From: Diphasiastrum complanatum | Lineage: Eukaryota; Streptophyta; Lycopodiopsida; Lycopodiales; Lycopodiaceae | Reading direction: 5' to 3' | DNA: 64,000 bases | NCBI GenBank assembly: GCA_029204225.1 | Contig: CM055100.1 | Span: 55,319,278 to 55,383,277 of the forward strand | In this document: positions 35,080 to 47,639 of the stretch, in pieces | Layout: each line of letters opens with the position of its first letter | How positions within the stretch are numbered: the first letter of the stretch is position 1 | The notes under the pieces: model-generated | Database searches by the model: none | What the model saw: only the letters and a program-made list of their open reading frames with translations | Told to the model about the DNA's origin: nothing | Program-made: the position numbers and the translations under genes

Positions 35080-35830
35080 GAATCAAAGTCTTTTGAAGTT
35101 GTCCCACCATCTCTTCCAATGTGGCGTTGGTTATGGTAAAGGAAAGTTGTCCTTTTCTGTGACTTTATTCAATTCTTTTAGGTCAACACATATCCTTAAT
35201 TTACTATTCTTATTGGGAACCACCACGATCGGTGATAACCATGTCGTATGCTCGATCTTTTCAATGAAATCCGCAGCTAGTTATCTTTGTATATCTTCTT
35301 TAATTTTTTCTCTATAGAGTGGATTACAATGGTAAGGCTTCGCTTGGATTGGCTTTGCATCTTTTTCTAATGGGATGGAGTGCACAACTATATCAGGCGG
35401 TATTCCCTTCATCTCTTTATAATTCCATGCAAAGACATCACGGTACTTCCTTAAGAGTTTTTCTAAATTTCTTCGCTGTCATCTATTAATATGTGCTCGT
35501 ACATGTACGAATCGATCTACTTTTTCATCTGGATGGTCCATCAAACAAAGATAATTCACTTGTTGGTTCTCATTTCGGTTGTAGCAACTCAATAGAAACA
35601 GCGCCCATTGTGAAATCTGTGAAGTTCTTAGGTACATCAAGTTCATGGTTCTCTCTATGCTCATGGATCTTTTTAAGTAAGGATGGAGCTCTACTGAGGT
35701 GTGGCTTTGAACAAAAACCTTCTTTAGATAAATCCATTATTTGTTACTTTTTAAGAGGAGTAATCGGTTGTTTTAATTTTTGTCGGTCTTCTTTTGTTTC
35801 TCGGTTAATCTTGTGCAGAGCATAGTGTTG
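35080..35830 (-). pseudogene. Ty3/gypsy polyprotein relic (RT N-terminus)
   Basis: Read on the minus strand with frame changes, the segment contains KYRDVFAW, YKEMKGIPPDIVVHSIPL, AKPYHCNPLYR, then TTWLSPIVVVPKKNSKLR and ICVDLKELNK. These are the diagnostic blocks of a plant gypsy reverse transcriptase entry region. The upstream part (35490-35830) encodes linker sequence between protease and RT with stops. The catalytic YxDD part is absent, so the copy is truncated as well as frameshifted. Confidence 0.75.
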
Positions 35831-37074
35831 GATTATTCTCCTTCTTACTAATCGACTAATCGGTTTTAATCTTCATCCATTGTTTATCCAGTTCTGCGGA
35901 TTTTCCCATGTTTTTTTTTATAGTTTGTAGATTTACAAGTGTTTTTACACAATTTGCAAAAATACACAGAGTTGACAACAGTGTCGTTGAAAAATACAGT
36001 GCATTCTAATTGGCTAAATTTCATGCAATATAGTCGAGGTGCATAAATAATTTTCAAGAACATTTACCCCTAGTGCATAGCTCAATTTTCACCTTCTTAG
36101 CTCGAGGGGATTATAACCTCACATTTCCAACCTCGAAAGTGCAGCACCACTCCTTAGCCAAACTCTAGTCACAATCCAAATGGCAAGAGAAGGTGTTCCT
36201 CACATACCCACACACACTGGAGGTCTATTGTTGGAGCTAAACTGATTGTTGGAACCAACACATTTGAGTCCGTCTTACATATTACCCCATAAAGAGACAT
36301 ACGCCATGGGCTAATGTATCAATCGTGGAGCACTGCAACTTTTTTCGCATTCCATCAAGAAAGAGGTGTTTGAAAAAAGTTGATTTCTAGTGTAATTTAA
36401 ATAATTTTAAGTGAAAGTATAAAGATAGCCCCAATTGGGTGATAGCAGAAGTAGCCAAGAATTGTCGCATCCTTGAGCTGATCTCCAAGGTCCCTGCTGC
36501 ATGGGAAAATTGCTTTGATGAGTTTGTTTTTATTCCAATAAGTAATTCAAAATCGGCCTCAAGCTACTTTGCATCTATTGAACTTTCTATCACGCGACCC
36601 CCAGTGCCACTCATTTTGTTCTACAGATGTAGACTTTGGTGTCTCACAGATTGGTTGCAAGGCATGCAACCCACATTCGGATCAATTCTAGAGACGGGAT
36701 ATCTACGAGCTCTACTTCATCAACAATTCACTTAGATGATCTCTACCCAAATGAGGAAGAACCAGAAGCAAGAGTAGCAATGTCTTGATCGCACTGCCAT
36801 GTAGGCCAAGGAATAAGAGGCGCCCTACTCCCACTATATTTTTTGCCATCTTGGCACCTCCCCCCTCTCCCCTATCAATTAGAAGGGCTATAAAAAAATG
36901 ATGATGCAAAAGCCCATCTTCTACAGGATTTCCATCATTTTCTCCTTCCCTCTCTAACACACACACACCCCCACCCCCCTCCCCCTCCCCCTCCTTTTCA
37001 CTTTCACCTTCATTGTTTGCAACATGAACAAGATCAAATAGATCCAAGTAGATTCACAAAAATCAAGCAGATCC
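35831..37074. other. Intergenic stretch without recognised genes
   Basis: Contains an open 98-codon frame at 36439-36735 with no recognisable family and a C-rich stretch at 36960-36995. Nothing further is supported. Confidence 0.4.
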
Positions 37075-37260
37075 TTTAGCATCATACTTTGTCTTGAATA
37101 TCCATTTACATGGAATCGAGTTTCGATCCTTTTGGCAGTTCAGTAACAATCCATGTTTGATTCTCAATAAGAGAATCAAATTTGGTATCCATTGCAGCTT
37201 TCCAGTGATCAGCATCAGGTGTCGACATTGCCTCTGAAATTTTGGTTCCTATACAAAGTA
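37075..37260 (-). pseudogene. Copia RT N-terminal scrap
   Basis: With one frame change the minus strand reads EAMSTPDADHWKAAMDTKFD, then SLIENQTWIV and CKWIFKTKYD, the conserved entry of a Copia reverse transcriptase. The rest of pol is absent. It lies directly downstream of the decayed dioxygenase gene, so it may have replaced that gene's 3' exons. Confidence 0.65.
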
Positions 37261-37619
37261 GCAGGCCGAATCATCCATAAATCGGGATGGAGGCTGTCTG
37301 GACCGGTTCGATCTTCTGGGTTGAACTTCGGTCCTCTGATATGATTTGACTTGTCGAGGGTCTGACTCATTGTCGAAGGAGTCGGTGTCAAGCTTGTGAT
37401 CAGTCATGAGTTCGAAGTTGTCCCTCTATTTTTTTATTGATAGTATTCATTCAAGTTTGTTAGATCTCCTCTCTTACTAGTGCAAATCTAGAAAATTTGT
37501 TTGATTACAAGCACATATATAAATGGAAGAATCAAATCCTTTTCTAAAATGATTTCACATATTAAAAAAATTACAATAATCACAATTTTACGTTTTCAAC
37601 TTAATATTTTGCCTGTTAC

Positions 37620-39540
37620 CATGTTGAAGCGCCATTCATGTAATCGCATCAAGAGAGCTCCATCGATCCAAGGATCCTCCACAATTGCACCTTCTGTATT
37701 CAAGGGCATGATTGTTCGACCAAACCACTCTCTCTTATCCATATCTAGTGGTGAAGGGAAGAAAGAAATTTGTGAATGAAAACCATGAAGAACTACCTAT
37801 ATGAGCTCAAAATTGATCAATTCATAGGATTATAATGGTGATCATGAATGTTTTACTTGTATATCTTTCCACTCACACATGTTGAAAACACAACAAAGAG
37901 TTATTCATATTTGCAAGGAATAGTTACCTCATCACCATCCTCATAATCATTGAAAACATGAAAGGTGCAACTCATTTATACATTGAACCATTTCATAGAC
38001 TTTGGATCTCCAAAGCGTGGCATCACACCAATTCGAGAATATGAGTCATGATCAAATGATAGTAACCTAAAAGAAGCACATGGAAAAAGGCATCATCTAG
38101 CAAATCTGATGAAAAATGATTCATGGCTATTTATATGTATGGAAAATTTGAGCTCATAAAGTGACATTGATGCTTCTTTTTTCTCATGTGTGGGGTGCAT
38201 GATCACTACTTCACTACTTGGGCCATAATTTAAAAACCCTCACAATTAAGATCGACACATAAGAACACTGCAAAATATATTCACCAAAATGTGTGCCCAA
38301 TTCAAATTTCAAGTGTAGCTACATGATAAAGATTTTTTATTATCTACTCAATGCACATTACCAACAAAAGAATGCATAGATATCTTCGAAGGGATTAAAC
38401 ACTTATTGTTCTCCTTTGAGAAGTCGATCAACATCTGCTATGAGAGGATAGTCAAAAGATAATGGTATATCTGCAAATGTTTTATTGACAAACAATTATT
38501 CACCAAATGTTTCTTACACTTCTCACAATAAAAATATAGATTAATGCATCCAAAAGCTTTGGTAGACTCAAGAATAAGATTTCATGCATAGTGATTAGAT
38601 AACTTGAGCAAAATTTTTAATAATGGAATAATAAACAATTTTGCTAAGATGAAAGAGATATAAAATATGCATAGTTTTGAATTTACTCCAAATATCAATG
38701 TATATTTGTGTGTATTAATACTGGGATTAGTCGTGAGGAAATTTCAAGTACATACAAAAGTGAAAAATGAAAACCTAGAAGTAATAGTTGTGTCATGGCT
38801 AAGTGTGCGACGATCTAGTCCAACATCCACCTTATGCAACATCGTTTCACCATCTTCTGTTTATGAACAACAATAGAGACAATTCTTGATTCATGATAAT
38901 GTGGGTGAACAAATTACAATTTCTCTTGTAGAACGTTAGTGACAACCATAATGTAATGAAACTATAACATGACAACATAATAACTAATTTATTACTTCAA
39001 TATTGTTGCTTTTCTAGAATTAAGAATTTGAATTGTTGATGTAATGGAAGAGAAAATTTCAAGAGAGAAGAATTTACTTACGAGCAACAACACCCATAAC
39101 CAAGTAGGGCTTGAAAGGGGAATAACCAGTCACAATCATCTCATTAGTGTCAGGATCCACCTGTACATCACAATAGCTCTTCCAATTTGAAAACACAATT
39201 TCACATTGAGGCTTATGACACACTATAACATCGACTGGCCATGAACACCTTGTGACTGTTGTGCAATTTGAAGATTGGGTTGTTTTGAATGGTGAGTTGT
39301 ATTATCATTTCTATTTTAGTTTACATGAGAAAATGTGGTTCAAAGAGTAGATAGAAAACATAGTAATGTGTCAATAATATTGAGAGAGAAGGGTAAATAC
39401 ACTTCCAAACTTTGACTGTATTTATGGGGGTGATTTGAGACATATCTTTGGACCCATGATCCCATGCACCGTTGAAGTTATATGTCCAAAGTTGTCCAGT
39501 AGTATTCACGACCTTCAACATTCCAAACTCCAAGACCAAA
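37620..39540 (-). pseudogene. Carotenoid cleavage dioxygenase (CCD family) pseudogene
   Basis: Exons, minus strand, high to low: about 39446-39540 (TGQLWTYNFNGAWDH), 39082-39160 (VDPDTNEMIVTGYSPFKPYL), 38775-38856 (GETMLHKVDVGLDRR, LSHDTTIT with a likely iron-ligand His), 38407-38470 (DYPLIADVDRLLKGE), 37928-38066 (YSRIGVMPRFGD, CTFHVFNDYEDGDE), 37620-37744 (EDPWIDGALLMRLHEWRFNM). These are successive blocks of plant CCD enzymes, non-heme-iron proteins that cut carotenoids to apocarotenoids. Lesions: a TAA at 37976-37978 right after WFNV; one extra T at 38453-38457; donor bases AT in place of GT at 39444-39445 and 38405-38406. N-terminal and C-terminal exons were not found. The Trp-Arg-Phe (HEWRF) variant suggests a CCD1- or zaxinone-synthase-like clade, but this is a guess. 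Confidence 0.8.
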
Positions 39541-39559
39541 GAATATACATACTAATACA

Positions 39560-41450
39560 ATTAATAATAGTATGTGAAATTAATGAGGATTGGAATTTGA
39601 ATCAGCTCAATTGTTCCACTGAATAAAAAAAATTGTAGAATGTAGCACTTGAAGTATGTGTTAGGTTCAGTGACTAGAGGATGATGCGTGATGTCGATTA
39701 TGAAACTTAGAAGTCTTTCTTTCATTGGACCCACCAATTTTTTTATGACTTTCTTTGAAACGCTTGTATTCAGCTTCTGAGATAGTAGACAAAGCATTAA
39801 AGACCGACCACCATAACCACATGTTCATTAGCATCTGGAAGATGGTTGCACAATTCAAAAGAAAATATTAAAATAATAATGTCCTAAAATACGTGTATTG
39901 AGTCATCTAATAAGTAATAGTAATTTGGTTAGGATTTCCTTTCCTCTTACCTCAAGTCGTCCCACAAATTTAGACATACAAGAGAAAAAAAAGCATATCT
40001 TAATGGCAATATGAAATTGAACATTTGTGCTTATAATTATATTTCCCACCATGCACATAAATTTTCTTAGTAAATTGAATACTATTAGATAAAAAGAAGT
40101 AGTTCATAGTTAGAATATGATTCATAAAAATATGAAAATAATTGCTTCATCTACTTTGCACATTGTGAGATATAACTACGCATTTGCCACATGGAGCCAA
40201 AAGGTCTCATTGGGTTCCTTAGGCAAATAGGAATTTAGAATGGATGACGACACTTAAGAAGATATTGAACAATGTGTGGGTTTCTTGTCGTACCATTATT
40301 TTAGCAGGTTGTTAGAAAGCTAGCCCCGATCCATTTCTTGAGTTCTCGGCCTAAGTGAGCCTTAATTGGTTGTGGAAGATGGGAGAATGATCAATCTCAT
40401 TCTTGTCCTCATTAAGATGAGTGTTGGAGGTGCCATGTAGAATCAAAAGGACTTACTGTGTCCCATAACCAAATGGAGCACTTGGAATGGACTACATGTA
40501 AAGAGATGAAGTTCCAATGTGTGAATATCCCTTGGTTCTAGTCTTTTAGGAGGTCCTCAACCATTTGGCTGGTGGCTAGGAGGTTAACGTGGGATCCACA
40601 TGCTTGTGGTCCAAACTATATTGTCATTATAATTTTAATTGTCCCTTGGTACCAGTCTTCTAGAAAGATCGTCACACATGTAGCGGTGAGCTAGGAGCGA
40701 TGAAGCTTTATTGGCAGGGGGGCATAGTTAACCCATGCACGAATGATAGTTTGACACGCATGAAGATTTATTGCCATAGGGAGAAGGTTAACTCTCTCAT
40801 GAATGAGAGTTTGCCACATGTCAAAAAAGCATGTGTGACTTTACTTGGCGTGGGGAGGTATAGTCTTGCATGAATGAGAGTTTGCAGCATGTCAATAAAG
40901 TACATTTGAAATCAAATCCACAAATTTATTGATTGGGGCATGTAAGCAGCCCCCACAAGTTAGCCAACTAGAATTCTTGTTCATTTATATGTATGAATAT
41001 TGTACATATATAGTGTAGATGAAAACGTCAAACACTTATTGTGGGACATCATTTAATCTACCATGTGGCATGATATGAGCATCTTATGAGCCCTTTGAGT
41101 TGATGAGTGTCAAAACATGGAGGGTGTGTGGTGTTAGGCCTATTCACATGTGATATGAGCATCTTATGAGCCCTTTGAGTTGATGAGTGTCAAAACATGG
41201 AGGTTGTGTGGTGTTAGGCCTATTCACATGTAAAGGTAAAGGCATTACCCATTTTTAATGACATCCCTTCCTTGGAGCAGCTGACCATTTATCACGAATC
41301 TACTTCACATGTCACCACCCAGTCTTTATGCATTTCACAACCATTCTCACTTGCTAGAACAATCTACAGATTGTCATCAACCTGCTCTAACAGGTGCACG
41401 GGCCAAAGATCATTTTCCCAAATGTACAAATTGTACATTACCTGCTGAGT
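39560..41450. other. Intergenic stretch, one 80-bp tandem repeat, no recognised gene
   Basis: Minus-strand frames at 39667-39858 and 39561-39797 are open but unassigned; a few residues (AEYKRFKESHKKIGGSN) look protein-like. At 40680-40900 the phrase ATGAATGAGAGTTTGC recurs, and 41071-41230 is an 80-bp duplication. Confidence 0.4.
41071..41230. repeat. 80-bp tandem duplication
   Basis: The block starting TGATATGAGCATCTTATGAG (41071) repeats exactly 80 bp later (41151) with one visible difference, so the duplication is recent. Confidence 0.9.
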
Positions 41451-41703
41451 AGGTCACGATGGGTTGCAGGTTGACTCTCTTGCATGGGTCAGCCTCTCAG
41501 GTCCATGTGCCCGTTCTTGAAGTCAAGAACTGGCCGGGTTTCCATCATGTGATGACGGCCTTAGTGTCTCCCCACTATGTTAGGGGTATGGGTGTAGGGG
41601 CTATGAGGGGAGGCTTGGGTCAGGACTCAGGTGAGATGGGTACTCGACTCCCACAACAAACACTTCATCATTCATATATGATTCTGAATAAAATACATTG
41701 GAC

Positions 41704-42232
41704 TCATCTTACTTCAGGCTTGTTGGGTGTATTCTGGCTGGCCTGTCCTAGATGCAAGCTTGTACCAGAGGAAGAGGCCGTTGTTCTATTTGCCACTGCA
41801 GTAAAGTGGGATTCGTCCAGTACTGAGATAATTTTGGGTGCAAAGGATGACTCTCTGGACTGATCTACCTGCTGAGTACCTTGGCATTTGATTACAGTCT
41901 CAGAGCCTCCCTGGCCTTTCATCTGCAGAACATAGTCCATGCACACAAATTTGAGCTGGACAAATTAATTTTACAACTCAGAACTAGTTAAGGTACCACA
42001 CAAGCACAAAACTATATATAAAAATCGAATGATCGCTAGAGGATTTGATAAGCACCCGGGTTAGTTTGAGTCCGCGATCGTCCTCGCTGCCAGGCATTAG
42101 TGTCCGCAGATGCTTGGAGCCACTGATGACAATATGTGATCCACCAGATCCATGCTTGTTGTAATCTGTCAGTGCGGCAACATGGATCATGGTGCTGGAG
42201 CACATTGCTCTGGCAGCAACAGCAATACCTGC

Positions 42233-42236
<4 letters not shown>
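41704..42236 (-). CDS. Unrecognised coding-looking segments (two possible exons)
   Basis: The minus strand has two open segments separated by about 40-90 bases. Segment A (about 42236-42040) reads AGIAVAARAMCSSTMIHVAA, GSGGSHIVISGSKHLR and EDDRGLKLTRVLIKS. Segment B (about 41965-41704) reads VQLKFVCMDYVLQMKGQGGS and SFAPKIISVLDESHFTAVAN. A TTGTCCAG acceptor could precede segment B. Codon use and residue mix look like real protein rather than a shadow. The VQLKFVC block faintly recalls replication protein A N-termini, but I cannot assign a family. It begins right at a (CT)n tract (42238), so the 5' part may be lost. Confidence 0.35.
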
Positions 42237-42237
<1 letters not shown>

Positions 42238-42270
<33 letters not shown>

Positions 42271-42352
42271 CAATGATCATGAGTCTTATTCTTTTCTCTC
42301 TCGCTGCATAAATAGTGGTTGTTTCTGTCTCGCTATAAAAATTGCATGCCTC

Positions 42353-42401
<49 letters not shown>

Positions 42402-42510
42402 GTCTCAATTTCTTCGTTGATCTTATCCTCCTCCTTTGAAATAATGATCGCTTGCTTACTAGAGACAAAATAAAATGATTGATTGCTTTTCTCTCTCTCT
42501 CTCTCTCTCA
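42238..42510. repeat. Three (CT)n microsatellites in a cluster
   Basis: CT tracts at about 42238-42267, 42356-42397 and 42491-42509 are separated by short unique sequence. They show no AATAAAG on their 5' side. Confidence 0.9.
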
Positions 42511-42523
42511 TATGTTGTTTCTT

Positions 42524-42680
42524 AACAAATTTGACATGCTTGTGTGACCTTTTTTTAAAAAAAAAAATTAATCTTATTTAAATTAAACTTTTACATAGTA
42601 ATAAAAACAAATTTGACATGCTTGTGTGACCTTTTTTTTAAAAAAAATTCTTTTAATCTTATTAAATTAAACCTTTTTTA
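42524..42680. repeat. 82-bp tandem duplication next to the CT cluster
   Basis: AACAAATTTGACATGCTTGT begins at 42524 and again at 42606, each followed by GTGACC, a T-run, an A-run and TTTAATCTTATT-like sequence. Confidence 0.85.
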
Positions 42681-43261
42681 AAGTGCTGCCACGTAATTTT
42701 TTTCATTTGAAAAACTAATTTTCCTGCTTTTGATCTATACATACTTTTATCCTCATAGTAACAAATACGTGTACAAGAGCTGGTGCCTGAGTGTAGGCTT
42801 GTGTTGTGCTGATTGCATGGCATGTCGCTACATTCCGCAGCCAACAGCTTGTTTGCATGGTCGGCGCAGACACATCATGCCTGCAATGAAGATGGTAGGC
42901 TTTCAACACACTATCAGAGATAACACGCGCTATCAGGGTTTCCACGAGGTGAGATGACACGTTTTTTAGTGTCCTTTGATCTGGTTTTTCTTTCACAACT
43001 ATTTCTTGTGTGTTTAAGTTGTATGGCCTTCTCGCGTCCCCGATGATTTATCCCAACACAAGTTAGAAGCAGATTGGCCTCGACTTTTGCAGCTTGTGTA
43101 TAAGATTTTATAATTTTTGCTCGGGCTGCATATCGATTGCCAGAGTTTTCGAAGCCCATGGTTGAGGAGTCCATGGCTTGGTCGTCTGTTGGTACTACTT
43201 TTAATCAAGTACTCCATAGGAAATCCGCGGACATTATCTCAACTGAACAAACCAACAAGCG

Positions 43262-43263
<2 letters not shown>

Positions 43264-43312
<49 letters not shown>
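43264..43312. repeat. (CT)n microsatellite
   Basis: About 48 bp of CT dinucleotides following GCGATT. The surrounding 42.7-43.5 kb has several short open frames on both strands that I could not assign. Confidence 0.9.
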
Positions 43313-43313
<1 letters not shown>

Positions 43314-45914
43314 GATGCACATCGTTCGAGATGCATTGGCTCTTTCAAAATGATTCACAGAAGGGCACAGCCGATGTACAACATCTACAAACCTTCTGAG
43401 GCTGAAAATTGTGCATGAAAGGAAGCCAAACGGCCACCCTCGACCCTCGATATAACTAGATCCTAGATTTTTTTTATGTCTCCACAACGTAACTGAAGAG
43501 CCAGATGCTATGATTGGAGTACTGTGATAAAAAGCAATGTTAGACAGGATGTCATAGGTAGTACACATACTTGTAAATACTGCTATATAATTTAGCGTCT
43601 AACTACGAAGTTTGATGTAGCGAAGCAAGTGTGAACTGATATTTTTCCACCGAAGTGTTGTCTCAATGATGATCTGACCATTGAAAGTCTTAAATAGAGT
43701 CTTTGAATAGTGGAAGTCCAGCGGCCAGAGCAGACCGGAATTGCTGCAGATGAGCATAGATCGTTGGAAATTAAAACAGACCCATTCATAATATTGCTCA
43801 CATCACCAAAATCGAACGTTTTTGGAAGCAATCAGCCCATACATTATGTTTCTATGTACAAATGTACCCTTTATACATGAGCTCCTAGTTTATTATGAAA
43901 TTCAATCTCCTACACTGAAGGTGCTCAATTCTCCAATCATATTGCCTTTCTTGTCATTGTGATTTTTAGCCCTATACTTGAGTCTCTACAGTCACCAGCA
44001 ATTTGCTTGTTCATGTCATTGGCCTTTTTTGAACAAAAGCTTTTGTCCCTAAATTCATACTAAGTCCTCTCACTATAAGGCTCTTAATTAGATATCTCTT
44101 TACTAAAGCTTTTTTCCCTAAATTCATACGAAGCTCTAGCACTATAAGGTTCTTGATAAGATTTGGCCAGTGTTCTATTTTTCATATTTTCAGAATTCAA
44201 CATGTCTCTCACATGAATAGAATGCACAAGAACATGGCTACTTCTCAAACATAGAGCTAGCTTTCTACATTTTGCAATATTAATTACTTTGTTCATGACT
44301 ATCATATGACACTTGGTTAGACGTGTTCTTGATGTCCTTAAGCGAATACCTTAAAGAATAATGTTTCTCCTATTGCTGTCTATTTTGTACAATGGTATGC
44401 ACACATGTGATGACCATGAATATTACGTGGAAAATTTTCCATGCAATATCCACATGAAAAATGTCCCCAAAAATGGCCAAAGAGCAAGCTTTGAACATTG
44501 CATGACATTTTTTTTTTGCGCTTGGATTGATAGTTATGAGATAGTCAAAGGCTTAGGAATGGAGACTACGAATATTGATTCTCATCATCATGGCATGGAG
44601 TTCTGCATCACACACTCATAGCTCACAACCATAGCTCCCATCTAGCCTTTCCATTAAAGGGCTCAAGCACAATCCTCCACACAATAGTAGAGGACTAATT
44701 CCCGGTACAGTAGTTCAAGACTTCAATCTGTTGGGATGAGATTGACGCAGACGAAAGAAGAGAGAAGAAAGTAGTTGCAGAACGACTCTCCCATTATTAT
44801 GGGCTGCTATGAGCAAGAACAGTCTAAAAGAATGTAAATGCTGAAATATGATAACAGCTCAAGCGTTCTCACCTACATGATCTTAAAAATTAATTCATAC
44901 TCAAATGAAAATGAGTACAATCCACCGAAGAGATTAGATGATGTGTGGTATTATTGTAAATTGGTTTTTAGTGTGAAGTTCAGTTCAGAATGTAAAGTGA
45001 TAATGCAATATGATAATGCAAGTTTCTCAGGCGTCAAAGACAGTCGTCGTCTGATCAGATACTAAGGAGTCATTGACATCTATGACCTGATCAGAGTGAG
45101 TGAACAAGTGTGAACAAGCAGTAAGAGTGTAATCAAATCACAACATCATATATCTATGTTAAACACAGATGATAGAATGTGTTGCTTCTATATTACAATG
45201 AAAGCTTGAACAACACTGAATACGTTACAACCAAAAATGGAGGCGTAACTTGGATGCTCAATATCATTTGCTCTGTCGGCGGAGCATCACGTAGAGTGCG
45301 TGATGAAGATGTATTTATACACTACATCCATGTAGTTTATTACAATAAATGCTATACATCTAACTAAGTACTTCGTTGTACTTAGAAGGTACTTGACTTA
45401 TAATGACAACTATACATAAGTCAAGTTTATCAGTTAGACGAGACAGATGACCTGAAGTCATTGAGGAAGTCGAATGAGTCAGTTGACTCGATTGTCAAAG
45501 TTTGAATTGTTGAAGTGGATGGATCAGTTGATCGTTGAAGTAGTTGAATAAGTCGAAGACATCGGATACTTCGGACACTTCGGATGACTTCGATGGCTTC
45601 GGTCGTCGAGTGACTTCATGATTGAAGAAGTCAAAGAAGTCATTGACCAAAAAACCCGAAGGTGTTGAAACTGATGTCGAAATAGTCACAATTCGCATTC
45701 GCATTTTTTGAAAAAAATGCAAAATAGCCGACAAAAGTTTTACTTCTTCGAAATAGTTGAAAAGAAGTCACTGTCGAAAAATTGTCACATTTTTTGGGAG
45801 TTGGAAAAAATGTGAATTGGGTGACAATATGTTCATTTCTATAGACTGTTGCGAAGACGGTGTATTTCCACAGACTTGTAGAAAATCCTGATTTGTTGAA
45901 GTCATTGAAGTTGG
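43314..45914. other. Intergenic stretch without recognised genes
   Basis: AT-rich sequence. From about 45430 to 45640 the plus strand is dominated by repeated GAAGTC, GTCATTGA and GTTGA motifs, a degenerate short repeat. Possible LTR sequence belonging to the Copia relic at 45915 is not resolved. Confidence 0.4.
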
Positions 45915-47005
45915 CTAAGTCTTCATCACTCTCCTTAATGCTTTCCAATGAGAGATCCTAGGATTAGACATGAATTGACACGTGCTAACAATGTATGTTA
46001 GATATAGTCTAGTGCATAGCATGACATACATCAAAGATCCGATCAGTGAATGAAAAGGGTACTTCACTAAGTCGAGTACTTCACTTTCAGTGCATGCACA
46101 AGAAGGTTTAGTCAATACAATACTTGGATCCATTGGTATATCAGTCGATTTGCAATCAGACATATAAAATTTTTCTAGAACATTCTCAAGATATTTATGT
46201 TGGCTAAGATAGATCTTCTTCTGAAGTCTATTTCTAGTAATGTGAATTCCTAATAAAGAATGAACAGCGCCTAGATCAGTCATGTCAAATTTCTTTGACA
46301 GATCACTCTTAGTAGTGTGTAGTAGGACTGTGTCGTTAATGCATCATCTACATAAAGAGCTATGTGAACTGAACTGGCACCTATATGCTTGGAATAAACA
46401 TTACAGTTAGCTGAATTGTTGACAAAATCCAATTGAATAAGATAAGAGTTGATTCTTTTGAACCATGCCCTTGCGGCCTGTTTCAGACCGTAGATTGCTT
46501 TGTGCAGCTTGCACACTTTGTGCTTTTGGCCTTTGACTTCAAATCCTTCCAATTGAAAGGTATATAGCTCCTTTTCAACGTAGTCATTGAGAAATGTTGT
46601 CTTGACATCCATTTGATGCATCTCGAGATCTTTTACCACTGCTAACGCAATCAATGTCCTAATTGACTGCATCTTGACAACAAGACTGAATTTTTTTTTA
46701 TAATCCACTCCTTGGACTTGAGTGAATTCTTTAGACACCAACCGTGCTTTCCATTTTGTGATGGAACCATCAGAGTTGATCTTCTCCTTGAAGATACACT
46801 TGTTGTCGATAACTCTCTTGTGAGTGGGGAAGTCGACCAGTGTCCAGGTCTGGTTCATTAAAAGTGAGTTGTACTCGCTTTCTATAGCTTCTTGCCACTT
46901 CACAACATCCTTGGAGTTACTACTTTGGCTAGGGTATCTGGTTCTTCTGATGAAGTCCAAAAAGATTGAGGTATATGATGTTGGCTGATTCTGACAAATC
47001 CCCAA
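45915..47005 (-). pseudogene. Copia reverse transcriptase relic
   Basis: The 5' part (46280-47005) begins within the linker to RT and contains WQEAIESEYNSLLMNQTW, WKARLVSKEFTQVQGVDY, MDVKTTFLND, then LHKAIYGLKQAARAWFKRIN and the catalytic LYVDDAL. A frameshift near 46280 separates it from the second part (45915-46283), with LGIHITRNRLQKKIYLSQHK, DIPMDPS and GSLMYVMLCTR. RNase H is missing. Only this central pol fragment remains, so it is a truncated insertion. Confidence 0.85.
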
Positions 47006-47157
47006 GATACTCGGCTAGAGTTACCCAAGAGCACCTCTCACCTTAGACCGAGGATGTCTCTTAGAAGACGAGTTGAACGAAGAATGAGAGCCAAGTATGA
47101 GAGCCGAGAAGTACTAGTTAAGCAAGACAAGTAGAAACTGTGTAAGCCTCATGGTGA

Positions 47158-47177
47158 ATCCCTGGCAACGACGCCAA
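47158..47177 (-). other. Gypsy-type primer-binding site (tRNA-Asp type)
   Basis: The minus strand reads TGGCGTCGTTGCCAGGGA, two bases away from TGGCGCCGTTGCCGGGGA, the usual tRNA-Asp site of plant Tat/Athila gypsy elements, and is preceded by ATGTGGACATT, which would be an LTR end. It points toward lower coordinates, where the Copia fragment at 45915-47005 now lies instead of gag. Confidence 0.6.
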
Positions 47178-47412
47178 ATGTCCACATATTCTATCACTAA
47201 GGATCTGTGAAACGTGGTTTTGCATTTCTTTCTCTGATTGCGGATTGTTTTTGTTCGTTTCCAAGCTATTGGGTGTTTGGATTATCATCTTCTTAATACA
47301 TTGCCCAGATCAGACAGAAATGTCTGATTCACATTGTAGTATGTATTTAAATCCAGTCTGTCAATGGATTCTCAAGTAGGTTCACTCCTGAAGCACTCAC
47401 AAATCAAGAAAC

Positions 47413-47637
47413 ATGCAAACTCAAAACATTTCACAAAAGAAAGATCTTCGATCCGGAGATCTAGTCTTGATGTATAAAACCAAGGTGATCAAGGAGAAAT
47501 TAAAATTCGCAGGCGAAGGTCCTTATCAGATCAAAGAAATTCTTAATCGTGGAGTCGTAAATTTGGAGAAGCTAAATGGGACACCTTTCAACACACCCAT
47601 CAATGGTAGCCAGATTCACAAGTACTGGTCACCGTAG
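47413..47637 (+). pseudogene. Gypsy integrase C-terminal domain
   Basis: The frame reads LRSGDLVLMYKTKVIKEKLK, then FAGEGPYQIKEIL and GVVNLEKLNGTPFN, ending NGSQIHKYWSP-stop. This is the SH3-like C-terminal part of plant gypsy integrases, whose usual form is F..GDLVLL......GKL...W.GP..V......G...L....G..F.VNG.RLK.Y. The rest of pol is missing upstream. In the same orientation about 1.2 kb downstream lies the extra ORF at 48811, consistent with one truncated gypsy element. Confidence 0.75.
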
Positions 47638-47639
47638 TG

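Noticed and set aside
38405-39445. AT-AC (U12-type) introns in the dioxygenase gene
   Set aside because: The donors read ATATGT and ATAAGT, which look like mutated GTATGT and GTAAGT rather than the U12 donor ATATCC, and the acceptors end in AG.
47158-47177. Treating the tRNA-Asp type primer site as belonging to the Copia fragment at 45915-47005
   Set aside because: Copia elements prime with initiator tRNA-Met; the site type is gypsy. The two are probably neighbours by nested insertion.
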